64,000 nucleotides of DNA from Anaerolineales bacterium (GTDB lineage: Bacteria; Chloroflexota; Anaerolineae; Anaerolineales; UBA4823), in assembly GCA_003105035.1 (NCBI GenBank), contig PQAL01000038.1, positions 62,001-126,000 of the forward strand, in the 5' to 3' direction. Made by a program: the position numbers and the translations under genes. Shown in pieces: positions 1 through 9,255 of this stretch. The notes beneath the pieces were generated by a model that worked only from the letters and a program-made list of their open reading frames with translations, had not been told where the DNA came from and searched no databases. Position 1 is the stretch's first letter. Each line of letters opens with the position of its first letter.

Positions 1-2177
1 TAATATTTTTCCTTGCGATGGGAGGCCTACGGTACCAGCTTGCACAACCCAGGCTAAATCCGTCGTTTATTGCCTACTACAACGACCAATCCTCCGAATT
101 GTCTCTAGAGGGTGTGATCGTTGACTTACCCGATGTCCGCGATTCTTATACCAATCTGCGGATAAAGACCGAACAGATTACTGACCCGATGCAGGCATCA
201 GCAACAGGGTTGATGGCCAGAGTTCACGGCTCCCTTCTCGCTCGGGTATCCATGAGTGAGCCCATTGCTTACGGTGATCGCATTCGCCTGCAAGGCCACC
301 TGGTGACCCCTCCGGAAAATGAGGATTTCTCCTATCGCGATTATCTCGCCAACCATGGCATATATAGCTTCATCGCTTATCCTGTTGTGACCGTGCTCGC
401 GCATGGTCACGGAAATCCCTTCTATGCCAGCCTGTATGCGCTGAGGCAGCACGCTATCAATCTGGTGTACTCACTTTATCCCGACCCCGAATCATCTCTG
501 GTTGCTGGAATCTTGCTCGGGGTCCAATCCGGGATACCCCCAGACGTTCAGGAGGCCTTCAGGCTGACCGGCACGAGCCATATTATCGTCATCTCTGGTT
601 TCAATATCACCATTATCGCCTTAGTATTTACATTTTTATTCAGCTACATATTAGGCAAACGCAGGGGAGCTATCGTTGCTGCGATCGGGATTATCGCCTA
701 TACCATATTCGTGGGTGCCAATCCAGCGGTGTTACGGGCTGCCTTCCTGGGCTTACTTACCCTGCTAGGTCACCAACTCGGCCGCCGTCAGTCTGGACTG
801 AACAGCCTGGCATTTGCGGCCGCTTTCCTGGCATTAATAACCCCGACTATTCTCTGGGATATCAGTTTCCAGCTCTCTTTTGCTGCGACCCTTGGGATCA
901 TTCTCTATGCTGACCCCTTATCGCGATCGTTTTCCAGCCTTGCAGAGCGAACCACGTCACAAACGATCGCCAGGCGGATGGCTGGCCCGGTAAGCGCGTA
1001 TTTCCTGCTAACCCTGGCTGCTCAGCTCACCACCCTACCGCTGATGGCATTCTATTTCAAACGTATCTCCCTGACTTCCCTGGTAGCCAACCCACTCATC
1101 CTCCCAGTCCAACCCCTATTAATGGTGCTTGGAGGCTTGTCTGTCCTCACCGGGTTGGTCTTACACCCGCTCGGTCAATTGCTTGCCTGGGCAACCTGGC
1201 CTTTCGTTTCCTATACAATTCGAATAGTGGAATGGCTGTCTGCAGTCCCCCATGGTTCCGTTCCACTTGGCCAGGTGGCTTTACCTCTCATATTGGCCTT
1301 CTATGTCGTACTATTTGCAATCACTTTTTTCCACACTCGATTTATGCCCTTGGTCAAGCGCCTGACACCTGTAATTCCACTCGCAGCCTTAGGTGTGGTG
1401 ACGGTTTTTGCCTGGAAGGCTGCTTTTTATGCTCCAGACAATCTGCTGCACGTAACTGTTTTGGATGTCGGTACCGGTGATGCTGTGCTAATTCGATCAC
1501 CTTCCGGGCGATATGCCCTTGTCAATGGTGGTTCCAGCACAATTTCGCTCTCCGATAGTCTGGGCAGGCGCCTGCCGCTCTTCAACCGTGCTTTGGATTG
1601 GCTGGTGGTGGCAGATATTGACAATGAAGATCTTGCAGGTATCCCTGGTAATCTGGAACGCTTCAAACCCATTAATGTCCTATGGGCAGGAAATACTTCT
1701 GGAACACGTTCTGCTACCCAGTTACAGGAAACAATTGCTTCATCATCAATCCCGGTCAGTATGATGCATTCCGGGCAGTTCCTTGATCTCGGCTCAGGTG
1801 CTTCTTTGAAATTTTTATACACGAATCAGCGAGGAGCCGTCTTGCTCTTAGAATGGAATGATTTTCGTATGTTGCTTCCTATGGGAATGGATTTTGGTAT
1901 CCTGGAGACTCTTCAAAACGACTCGACGATGCGCAATATATCAGCTGTGCTGCTGGCTGAGTCGGGTTATGCACCCCTGAACCCGCCCGAATTGATATCC
2001 TATCTCAACCCCCAACTTGCCCTACTCAGTGTTGCCTCGGCAGATAAGACCGGGTTACCGTCGCTGGAAACCACTCAAGTGCTGGAGGGCTATAACTTGC
2101 TGCGCACCGATCAAAATGGCTGGATCGAACTCACCACCGATAGCAAGCAGATGTGGGTGCAGGTGGAGAAAAAGTAA
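1..2177 (+). CDS. comEC: ComEC/Rec2-like competence membrane protein, 5' partial, degenerate MBL domain
   Basis: The reading frame is open to the left edge, so the ATG at 18 is probably internal; positions are counted from it. Residues about 155-440 form the multi-spanning Competence domain, with the family landmark GTSHIIVISGFNITI where ComEC usually has GTSHLLAISGLHV. ComEC forms the inner-membrane channel for transforming DNA. The C-terminal part (about 475-715) aligns with the MBL-like domain (VLDVGTGDAVLI, ALVNGG), but the usual THxDxDH motif reads ADIDNED (532-538), and the later LLTGD and HHGS motifs read LLPMGMD and AESGYAP. The channel fold is clear. Nuclease activity of this domain is unlikely. 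A broken paralogue lies at 7297-8896. No other competence gene is nearby. Confidence 0.85.
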   Translation, partial: IFFLAMGGLRYQLAQPRLNPSFIAYYNDQSSELSLEGVIVDLPDVRDSYTNLRIKTEQITDPMQASATGLMARVHGSLLARVSMSEPIAYGDRIRLQGHLVTPPENEDFSYRDYLANHGIYSFIAYPVVTVLAHGHGNPFYASLYALRQHAINLVYSLYPDPESSLVAGILLGVQSGIPPDVQEAFRLTGTSHIIVISGFNITIIALVFTFLFSYILGKRRGAIVAAIGIIAYTIFVGANPAVLRAAFLGLLTLLGHQLGRRQSGLNSLAFAAAFLALITPTILWDISFQLSFAATLGIILYADPLSRSFSSLAERTTSQTIARRMAGPVSAYFLLTLAAQLTTLPLMAFYFKRISLTSLVANPLILPVQPLLMVLGGLSVLTGLVLHPLGQLLAWATWPFVSYTIRIVEWLSAVPHGSVPLGQVALPLILAFYVVLFAITFFHTRFMPLVKRLTPVIPLAALGVVTVFAWKAAFYAPDNLLHVTVLDVGTGDAVLIRSPSGRYALVNGGSSTISLSDSLGRRLPLFNRALDWLVVADIDNEDLAGIPGNLERFKPINVLWAGNTSGTRSATQLQETIASSSIPVSMMHSGQFLDLGSGASLKFLYTNQRGAVLLLEWNDFRMLLPMGMDFGILETLQNDSTMRNISAVLLAESGYAPLNPPELISYLNPQLALLSVASADKTGLPSLETTQVLEGYNLLRTDQNGWIELTTDSKQMWVQVEKK

Positions 2178-2204
2178 TTTTGGGGCATATTCATTGTTCT
2201 TCAG

Positions 2205-2262
2205 GGGTCACCCTATGGATTTGGTTTGACTTGCCTGCCATCCAATTCCCAAAGGGTGACCC
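2205..2262. repeat. Inverted repeat between convergent genes
   Basis: GGGTCACCCT at 2205-2214 is matched by its exact reverse complement at 2253-2262, with a 38-nt loop. It lies between the convergent comEC-like gene and the secreted propeller-like gene. There is no clear T run on either side, so a role as terminator is only possible. It could also be a protein-binding site. Confidence 0.4.
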
Positions 2263-2315
2263 TTGTTGTGTGTTGCTAGTGGTTTCCCGCAGGTCCCCAG
2301 ATTCAGAATTGACAG

Positions 2316-3899
2316 TTAGGGTGTGTCCTTAAGCATCACGATCCCAGCCTGGGGCGATCCATAGAGGGCTTTGTTTGGACCAATGGATATGGACATCCCG
2401 ATGGAATCGAATTTGTCGCCCGTACCCATCATTTTCTCCCAGACCATTTCGCCGGTTTGAAAGTCAATCGCGACGAAGTAGTAAACGTATACATTATTTT
2501 CAGCGTCGAATTTCCTGTCCTGGGTATAGATCAGCCCGGTTTTCGTTGAAAGCTCCAGAGTCATGACTCCGGCGGATTCCGTGTTAACCCAGACCTTGGT
2601 GCAGCCCATCCCATTCGGGTCGATGTCGACACGTTCGATGCCCGGTTTGCTTGGTAACTCCAAATGAGCATCATCATAATTAGCCCAGTCCCAATAGTAA
2701 TCGGCGGTGTTCTGTATAATGATCGAATTGCGGGACCCAACGAGCGAGTTCCAATTGGCTCCGACGCCGCCTCCCGGGAACTCGAACACTGGCATCTTGC
2801 AGACTACCTGATCGTTCGGGTCATTCTGAAGCTCGGTTCGGTACACGACCACGTTCATCTGCGGCGCATTGTCTGTGATGGCAACGTACTTGCCTTCGCC
2901 GAGGATCGTCGGGGTGGTGCCAGAGCCTTTCTCGGTCTGACCCGGCCTGACCTCGTCGATGGTTTCGTACTCCTGTCTCCAAACGATGCGCGGCTGGTCA
3001 TCTGCCCCGGCATCGACCCGATACAGGGCCTCTGTGGTTACTATATAGGCAGCGCCTTCCTTTGTGAGCGCGAAGCCGTTTCTGATAAACTCCCCTTCGC
3101 CGAGATTGATCGACTTTAAGTCTTCAATTCCGTGATATGTCGCGGGATTCAGCATGTAGACGGTCGCTGCTTTCGCCACGTTGATCCAGTAACGTCCTTG
3201 AAAGTCCACCATCACCCCACGGATACTATCCTGGGTCTGGTCGACGAGCTCCGATAGGTCATAACCTTTACCGACCTCTACGAACTCAGGGCTGGAAGCT
3301 GAACCAGCCGCACCTAAAGTGATGATCTTCTTTCCTTCGGAAACCATGTGCATCTGATCGAGGTCATCCAAGTAGCCATAGATAGACCACATGGATGGTG
3401 GAAAGTCTTGGCCACCTTCACCAACAGGTGGTCCCGTAACCACATCTAGGTCTTTGTGGGTCAGGACCTCCAACGTATCCGGATCCAACATGATAACGCT
3501 CGCCTCGTCCTTGCCAAAGCAAGTCGCGATTATCCGGCCATGGCTGTCGAAAAGAATATTGCCACATGGAGTCAGCCACGAGTTATCGTGCGTATTTGGC
3601 AGAGTCGTCGACAGGGTGACCGGGTTGTTGCCAAGCGGTCCGGCGAGATTGGTGGTATCGCTCATCCAGATATCCTTATGGCCTTGGGCAAACGGATTCG
3701 GCGCCAGGAATGGATTTTGCGGCACCCCGTTGTTTGCCGTTGGATGCGCCTTCGCTGGCGCTCCAATGTAATCGGGCAGCAACGTCTCAGGTCCCGGCGG
3801 GATCGATATATCATTCACACCAAAGGCATTCGCCCCTCCGGCGAACACCAGCGTGATAAATACGATCAGCACGATTGATTTGAATACTTTGCCTTTCAT
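2316..3899 (-). CDS. Secreted beta-propeller-like protein of unknown function
   Basis: The ATG at 3899 is chosen because AGGAGGTG lies just upstream; a longer frame exists but would bury that site. The first 25 residues are a classical signal peptide (basic MKGK, hydrophobic core, cleavage near ANA-F). The rest (527 codons in all) has repeated blocks of the kind seen in propellers and PQQ-like proteins, such as GRIIATCFGKD, GRYWINVAKA, VAIDFQTGEMVWEKM and NKALYGSPQAG. No catalytic motif was recognised. It is probably exported and could bind a ligand or have an enzymatic role. It stands alone between convergent comEC and the downstream signalling genes. Function unknown. Confidence 0.75.
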   Translation of the reverse strand: MKGKVFKSIVLIVFITLVFAGGANAFGVNDISIPPGPETLLPDYIGAPAKAHPTANNGVPQNPFLAPNPFAQGHKDIWMSDTTNLAGPLGNNPVTLSTTLPNTHDNSWLTPCGNILFDSHGRIIATCFGKDEASVIMLDPDTLEVLTHKDLDVVTGPPVGEGGQDFPPSMWSIYGYLDDLDQMHMVSEGKKIITLGAAGSASSPEFVEVGKGYDLSELVDQTQDSIRGVMVDFQGRYWINVAKAATVYMLNPATYHGIEDLKSINLGEGEFIRNGFALTKEGAAYIVTTEALYRVDAGADDQPRIVWRQEYETIDEVRPGQTEKGSGTTPTILGEGKYVAITDNAPQMNVVVYRTELQNDPNDQVVCKMPVFEFPGGGVGANWNSLVGSRNSIIIQNTADYYWDWANYDDAHLELPSKPGIERVDIDPNGMGCTKVWVNTESAGVMTLELSTKTGLIYTQDRKFDAENNVYVYYFVAIDFQTGEMVWEKMMGTGDKFDSIGMSISIGPNKALYGSPQAGIVMLKDTP

Positions 3900-4081
3900 A
3901 GTTTCACCTCCTAGTGAAATGAGTTGGAGCGGTTTTTTCTGCATATGACATTCCTAATGATATTTCTGACCTGGACGTGGCCTGCTGAGCAATCGCTCAA
4001 GCAAGATCCACTGTCGCATATGGCTGGCAGTTCAGCCCGTTACCCTTAGCGCTTCATAATAGAATCCTGTCTTTTGTATCA

Positions 4082-4435
4082 CTAGTCTCCTGGATCAGAT
4101 TGCGAATGATCACGGATCACGTTGACCAGGTCCTGCACGCTCAATGCAGGCTGCGGACGGTCAGACAGGACCAGCATTTCATCGCTGGAGGGATCCACAC
4201 CAATCAGCAACATGCCAGGGTGTGCCCTCCACAAATCAATGGCAAAATTGGGATAAGCTGTCGCCAGATCGAAAATGACGATCCCCGGTTGAAGCTCCTC
4301 CTGACGCCAGATTACATTGGGCCGGGTCGGGTCGAGGGAGAGCACCTGCAGGTCAGGGCAGGCTTGCAGGCTGGCTCCGATGGTGGAGACCGTCAGCGAA
4401 TTTCCATAAAGCAAAACCGTTTGCATGGGCATCAT
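4082..4435 (-). CDS. Small receiver-like protein (orphan)
   Basis: This 117-residue protein has the alternating hydrophobic pattern of a CheY-like fold: TVLLYGNSLTVSTIGASL for the first strand and helix, then GIVIFDLATAYP where a receiver carries its phosphoacceptor Asp. The N-terminal acidic pair and the conserved Lys are not evident, so phosphorylation is doubtful. It lies downstream of, and on the same strand as, the NarL-type regulator, but a strong intrinsic terminator separates them. It may be an accessory of that system. The fold assignment is an inference from pattern, not a firm family match. Confidence 0.5.
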   Translation of the reverse strand: MMPMQTVLLYGNSLTVSTIGASLQACPDLQVLSLDPTRPNVIWRQEELQPGIVIFDLATAYPNFAIDLWRAHPGMLLIGVDPSSDEMLVLSDRPQPALSVQDLVNVIRDHSQSDPGD

Positions 4436-4540
4436 CCAATCTGTTTTTTTTCCAGGTCAGCCGGCTTTAATTTTCCCGGCAATCCTATCTTCACACATCG
4501 CCCCCTGTTTCACCATGTCCGTAGAGGACAGTCAAAGTAC

Positions 4541-4579
4541 AAAAAAAGTACAGTCTCCCGGAGTAGGAGACTGTACTTT
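4541..4579 (-). terminator. Intrinsic terminator after the NarL-type regulator
   Basis: A perfect 14-bp stem (arms 4545-4558 and 4566-4579, 7-nt loop) is followed on the minus strand by seven T residues. It lies 33 nt after the stop of the response regulator at 4612. It should end that transcript before the small receiver-like gene. Confidence 0.9.
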
Positions 4580-4611
4580 GCCCTGTACTTATTGTCTGTA
4601 AATGGTATTTC

Positions 4612-5271
4612 TTACGCCAAACCCGACTTCCTGGCGTATTCGATCACCTGGGCCCGGTTTTCCAGTTGCAGCCGGGCGATGATCTCCCCCATGTGATACT
4701 TGATCGTGCGCTCGCTTAGGCTCAGGGCAGCCCCGGCCTGTTTATACGTCAGTCCCTGGGCGACCAGGACAAGGACTTCCTGCTCGCGGTCGGTGAGAAT
4801 CTCATCGGCCTGTCCCGTTTCATTTACATCGCCTGTGCCAGTCTGACGCTCAAGGGGTGGATGGCTTAGCAGCTGCAGGATGCGGGTGGCAAGTCCGTGC
4901 GATAATGGCACTTCCCCTCGCTCAAGCTCCTGTAATTGGATGAAAAATTGTTCGGTGTCTTGCGTCTTGAGCAAGTAGCCACACGCGCCGCTTTTGATGG
5001 CCTCAAACAGGTCATCGTCGTCACTTGACATGGTCAGCATCACGATTTTGATCTCAGGCAGCTCGGTTTTGATCAGCCGGGTGGCGGCTAAACCGTCGCA
5101 GCGCGGCATCTGGATGTCCATCAGGATCACATCCGGCTGCAAGTTGCGCGCCTTTTCGATCGCTTCCAATCCATCCCGCGCCGTCCCCACCACCTGCTCC
5201 CCATGCCGGGTGAGCAGGTTCTTCAACCCGTCTAAGAAAAGCGGGTGATCGTCGGCAAGTAAGATTCTCAT
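4612..5271 (-). CDS. NarL/LuxR-family response regulator
   Basis: This 219-residue regulator has a complete receiver domain (acidic pair D7-D8, phosphoacceptor D52 in VILMDIQMP, Lys in YLLKT) and a C-terminal LuxR helix-turn-helix (LTDREQEVLVLVAQGLTYKQ, then SERTIKYHMGEI). It should be phosphorylated by the kinase encoded just upstream (5328-7040, 56 nt gap, same strand) and bind DNA as a dimer. A terminator follows. Its targets cannot be read from the sequence; the adjacent secreted protein and comEC-like gene are only candidates by position. Confidence 0.93.
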   Translation of the reverse strand: MRILLADDHPLFLDGLKNLLTRHGEQVVGTARDGLEAIEKARNLQPDVILMDIQMPRCDGLAATRLIKTELPEIKIVMLTMSSDDDDLFEAIKSGACGYLLKTQDTEQFFIQLQELERGEVPLSHGLATRILQLLSHPPLERQTGTGDVNETGQADEILTDREQEVLVLVAQGLTYKQAGAALSLSERTIKYHMGEIIARLQLENRAQVIEYARKSGLA

Positions 5272-5327
5272 AGCATCTCCTCAATTGACAGTAAAAGGTG
5301 AACGGTATGCAGTGAACTGTATATGTC

Positions 5328-7040
5328 TTACTGTTTTCCGTTCACTGTTGACTGGCTACGGTTTATCGGCACTTCCACCACCACTCGCGTCCCCTGTTTC
5401 GGGGCAGATTGAATTTCAACCTTTCCGCCGACCTCTTCGGCTCGCTCGCGCAGAAAGCCCAGCCCATATTTTTGTTCCCCTCCGTCCAACAGCAATGCCG
5501 GATCAAATCCGACTCCGTCGTCCTGTACAATCACTTGCGCCCGGCCATCATCGAGATGGATCAGCACCTGCACACACTGCGCCTTGGCATGTTTGCGTAC
5601 GTTGGTCAGGGCCTCCTGGATGATGCGTAAAAGCTGTGCCTCGACCGTTGGCTCGAGGAGGTCATCGCTCCAATCGGCAGGCTCAATGAACTCAGTGCGC
5701 ACGCCGTAATACTCCTGGAAACGTTGCAGGAAGTGGCGGAGGGCGATAAGAAAGCCGTGATGGCTCGAAGCCGCCAATTTAGCTCCCAGGATATACTCCC
5801 GTACGTCGGCATGGGCATCCTGAACAACCACAACCAGCTTCTCCAGATCGCTATCCGCGTCAGCCATTTGATCCTGCGCCAGGCTGATGCGGGCGGACTG
5901 AGCCTGCATTTTGACATATCCCAACACCTGACCGATGCCATCATGCAGCTCGCGCGCCACACGCTCTCGCTCAGTGAGGGTTGCCAGGGCTCGCTGCTGC
6001 TCAAGAAGTTGCGCTTGTGTTCGCTTCTGCTCAGTCACGTCATGCAGCATCAGCAGGCGACCAACGGCCAGCCCGCGCCAATCATTCAAGGCGGAAGCTT
6101 CAATTTGATAATAACGCGGCTCCGGCCCGCTCCCCAGACTGATTTCATCCTGGCCTTTCCCGGCTGCCTGAAAATCCCCGCTCAAATCAGTGCAGGCAGG
6201 CAGCAGCTCCTGGATCTGGCAGCCTAGTAGGTGATTCGTCGGCGAGCCAAGGATGGTTTGCGCGGCCGGGTTCAGGCTGACGATCTTCCCCCGGGGATCG
6301 AGCACCAGCATGCCGACCTTTAGTTGCTCGATGGCAGTATGGCGAGCAAGGGGGATTGGATCGAACATATGGAAACCGAACAGGGCGATGGCATACATAA
6401 GGTTCTCAATAACCATGGCAAGCACTTCAGGGGACAGGTCCGATTTAAGCGCCTGGGCTGCCCCAAGCATGTACACAGTGCGGCCCAGGATCTGTCCGGT
6501 CAGCATGAGCGCCACTGGCCAGCGATGCTGCGGAGAGCGCAGAAACAACCAGGCAAAGACGATCAGATTAATGATAGTCAACCCATAAGCATAGGCGAAG
6601 AACGTCCAGTTGACTGCGCCACGGAGTGGAATGACCTCTCCATCATACAAGAACTTTAGCCAGACCAGGTGATGGAAATCATTCGTTAGGATAATCCCTA
6701 AGGGTAGCAGGCATGGAATAGACAGCAGGATCAGGTTGCGGCGAGTAAGCCAGCGCCCAGGCCAGGCATATTCCAGGATAAAGCAGGTTGTGGCCGTAAC
6801 CAGCGGGATCTGCCAGGCAGCTTGGAATTTGAACCAGGCGATCTTAGTTGGCAGATTCAGCGCGGCAATTTCCATCAAGGCGCCGGCTGCCCACAAAGCG
6901 CCAAACAGGCTGCCGATTGCAAACGGCAGGGCGCCCGGCACGGAGCGCCGGCGCCCACTATAGAAAGCCAAGGCGATCAACAGCAAGACTGTAAAGAAAG
7001 CTGGCCAGATTTTGGGGGTGTATGCGTAATTCATGGTCAT
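5328..7040 (-). CDS. 7TM-PAS sensor histidine kinase of the NarX/DesK type
   Basis: The 570-residue protein has about seven membrane segments in residues 1-225, which resembles the N-terminal 7TM module of some sensor kinases. A PAS-like domain follows (about 235-345, LVLDPRGKIVSLNPAAQ), then a short coiled coil, a HisKA_3 dimerisation domain with the phosphoacceptor His in ARELHDGIGQ, and an HATPase_c domain (NVRKHAK, DDGVGFD, YGLGFLRERAEEVGG). All catalytic boxes are intact. It is co-oriented with the LuxR regulator at 4612-5271 and forms a standard two-component pair. A promoter is visible at 7112-7139. The stimulus is unknown; the 7TM module suggests a membrane or small-molecule signal. 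Confidence 0.92.
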   Translation of the reverse strand: MTMNYAYTPKIWPAFFTVLLLIALAFYSGRRRSVPGALPFAIGSLFGALWAAGALMEIAALNLPTKIAWFKFQAAWQIPLVTATTCFILEYAWPGRWLTRRNLILLSIPCLLPLGIILTNDFHHLVWLKFLYDGEVIPLRGAVNWTFFAYAYGLTIINLIVFAWLFLRSPQHRWPVALMLTGQILGRTVYMLGAAQALKSDLSPEVLAMVIENLMYAIALFGFHMFDPIPLARHTAIEQLKVGMLVLDPRGKIVSLNPAAQTILGSPTNHLLGCQIQELLPACTDLSGDFQAAGKGQDEISLGSGPEPRYYQIEASALNDWRGLAVGRLLMLHDVTEQKRTQAQLLEQQRALATLTERERVARELHDGIGQVLGYVKMQAQSARISLAQDQMADADSDLEKLVVVVQDAHADVREYILGAKLAASSHHGFLIALRHFLQRFQEYYGVRTEFIEPADWSDDLLEPTVEAQLLRIIQEALTNVRKHAKAQCVQVLIHLDDGRAQVIVQDDGVGFDPALLLDGGEQKYGLGFLRERAEEVGGKVEIQSAPKQGTRVVVEVPINRSQSTVNGKQ

Positions 7041-7111
7041 GAGCGAGGCCTTAGCACAGGAAAATTGACCATGTGTGAATATTTTCGTCTGATGATACGC
7101 TGATCAAATTA

Positions 7112-7139
7112 ATTGTACTGCATGCTAAGGTAGAGTCAA
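7112..7139 (-). promoter_or_regulatory. Sigma70-type promoter for the two-component operon
   Basis: On the minus strand, TTGACT and TACAAT are separated by 16 nt. They lie about 70 nt upstream of the kinase start codon, and no gene intervenes. Confidence 0.65.
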
Positions 7140-7296
7140 TAAGGTTGAGAATTATGCATAACAATAGCTGCGGAACTGCAACTTCTCTATTATTAATATC
7201 AATATTTTGTTAGTCCTTTTAGCTTTTGTATCTAGCGGCGAAAAGTGAATTATTAAAACTATTCAATAGCGAGCCTGTCAATTGAAAACCCACATC

Positions 7297-8896
7297 CATA
7301 TTGGTTCTTAATCTGTGGCTTCAATATCACCATCATTGCTCTGGCTTTTACGTTTGTTTTCAGCTCCCTTATAGGGCGCCGGCGGGGTGCGATCGTAGCT
7401 GTTATCGGAGTCATCCTTTATACGCTGTTGGTGGGCGCCAACCCTGCTGTCCTCCGAGCAGCCTTCCTGGGGGTGCTCACTCTGATCGGTCATCAGCTTG
7501 GTCGCCAGCAAATGGTGTGAACAGCCTGGCTTTTGCAGCTGCGATACTAGCGATCGCTACCCCAACCATCATCTGGGACGTCAGCTTCCAGTTATCCTTC
7601 GCCGCTACCCTGGGCATCATGCTGTACGCCCAGCCCCTCACCCAGTGGTTCACCCAATTAGCTGAGCGATTCACCGGGCAAGCTACGGCTAGGCGCCTGG
7701 CCGGACTGGTGGGAGGCTATTTGCTGGTAACCCTGGCAGCCCAGATCACCACCCTACCATTGATGGCCTATTATTTCAAACGAGTATCCCTGACTTCTCT
7801 GCTCGCCAACCTCCTTATCCTGCCTGCTCAACCTGCCCTGATGATATTGGCAGGTGTGTCCATACTTGCCGGTTTGGTGTTTCACCCATTTGGTCAGCTG
7901 CTGGCATGGGCTGCCTGGCCTCTGGCGACCTACTCCATCCGCCTTGTCGAATCGTTTTCTGGGGTTCCCCATGGGTCCATTGCCATCGCCTCGGTAGCTC
8001 TTCCCCTCATCCTGGTGTTTTACATTTTTCTGTTCGTTATCACATTTTTTCACAACCGCCTTGGACCTTTCACCAAACGGTCATTGCCCGCCTTACCCCT
8101 GGCGGTCCTCATTGTCACCACGCTCCTGGTCTGGAAAGCAGCTTTTTCTGCTCCCGATGGTCGCGTGCACGTGACCATCTTCGACGTTGGCACGGGTGAA
8201 GGGGTGCTGGTCCGATCACCCACAGGGCGTGAAATTCTGATCAACGGGGGTGCGAGCACCATCGAATTATCAGCGGATCTCGGCAGGCGTTTACCAGCCT
8301 TCAACCGTTCGCTTGACTGGCTTGTGGTCGCCGATTCAGATGATGAAGACCTGCGAGGGATTTCTGGCAACCTGGAACGCTTCCATCCTGCGCAGGTCCT
8401 TTGGTCTGGCAACGCGGATGCAACCCGCTCGACGAATGATCTGCAAGCTGCCATAAGCTCGTTGTCTATTCCCATCCTCTCGGCGCAATCTGGTCTGGCA
8501 CTTGACCTTGGTTCTGGGGCTTGCTTGAAGGTGATTTCTGCCAATGCCAGGGGAGCAATTTTACTCCTGGAGTGGAAGGATTTTCGGATGCTGCTGCCAA
8601 TGGGTTTGGACTTATCTGCTCTTGAATCTCTCAGCACAGATGTGTCTATGCGCAATGCCTCGGCACTGCTCCTGCCAGAATCCGGCTATGCACCCCTCAA
8701 CCCGCCTGAGCTCATCGCATCCTTGCACCCCCAGCTTGCTGTACTAAGCGTGGGAGCGGGTGATAAATCTGGATTGCCATCCCCAGAAACGATCGAGGCT
8801 CTCCGGGGCTACAACCTGCTACGCACCGACCAGAATGGTTGGATCGAGATCACCACGGATGGACAGCAGATGTGGATCGAAGTGGAAAGGAAATAA
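7297..8896 (+). pseudogene. comEC: Truncated and frameshifted comEC-like paralogue
   Basis: This copy aligns with the first comEC-like gene from its TSHII/GFNITI segment to the last residue (LLRTDQNGWIE followed by a K-rich end). The N-terminal third is absent. At the left end about two extra bases disturb the frame just before GFNITI. From 7318 the frame reads correctly as far as IGHQLGRQQ and then meets TGA; a one-base loss near 7508-7513 moves the homology into the frame that continues to 8896. The MBL-like domain has the same ligand losses as the first copy (ADSDDED for THxDxDH). A protein could only start from TTG at 7301 or internally and would have no proper N-terminus, so this is called a pseudogene. 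Confidence 0.88.
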
Positions 8897-9255
8897 TAAA
8901 TTAGGTGTAAACAATCGAGATTCTACGCCAGCTTCAAAATGTAGATAAGCGCTATCAATTTGCTTGATGATTCTGTTATGAGACATTACATCAACCTCAT
9001 AGCTCTTCAAAAGCTATAGTTAAATTAAAAACGCTTGATTATCTGCTCTCTTTATTGTATAGTATTAGCACGCCGATTTCATATCGATAAAAACAAATCA
9101 GAATAAATTAATGCAATGCTATTATGGGTGGTTTTTAATTGGCAGTGTATTTAAATCTTGCTAAGCAGAGAAATGCTCTAGTCGTTTCTATGCTTCAGTA
9201 CAAAGGGGAAATACCGGCTATCAACTCATCTGTGATCTTCTAGAGGGAGGAACGA
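8897..9255. other. AT-rich intergenic stretch before the beta-helix gene
   Basis: No convincing gene is seen in these 359 bases. A promoter-like pair lies at 9035-9063, and the ribosome-binding site GAGGGAGGAAC lies just before the ATG at 9256. A minus-strand frame overlapping the end of the comEC pseudogene was judged spurious. Confidence 0.6.
9035..9063 (+). promoter_or_regulatory. Promoter-like pair upstream of the CSLREAI gene
   Basis: TTGATT (9035-9040) and TATAGT (9058-9063) are separated by 17 nt. This would give a leader of roughly 185 nt before the ATG at 9256. The surrounding AT richness weakens the call. Confidence 0.45.

Noticed and set aside
2205-2262. Inverted repeat as a confident terminator of comEC
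   Set aside because: The loop is 38 nt and there is no T run on either strand.
8819-9010. Minus-strand 63-codon frame after the comEC pseudogene
   Set aside because: No ribosome-binding site, it overlaps the coding end of the homology, and the sequence resembles no known small protein.
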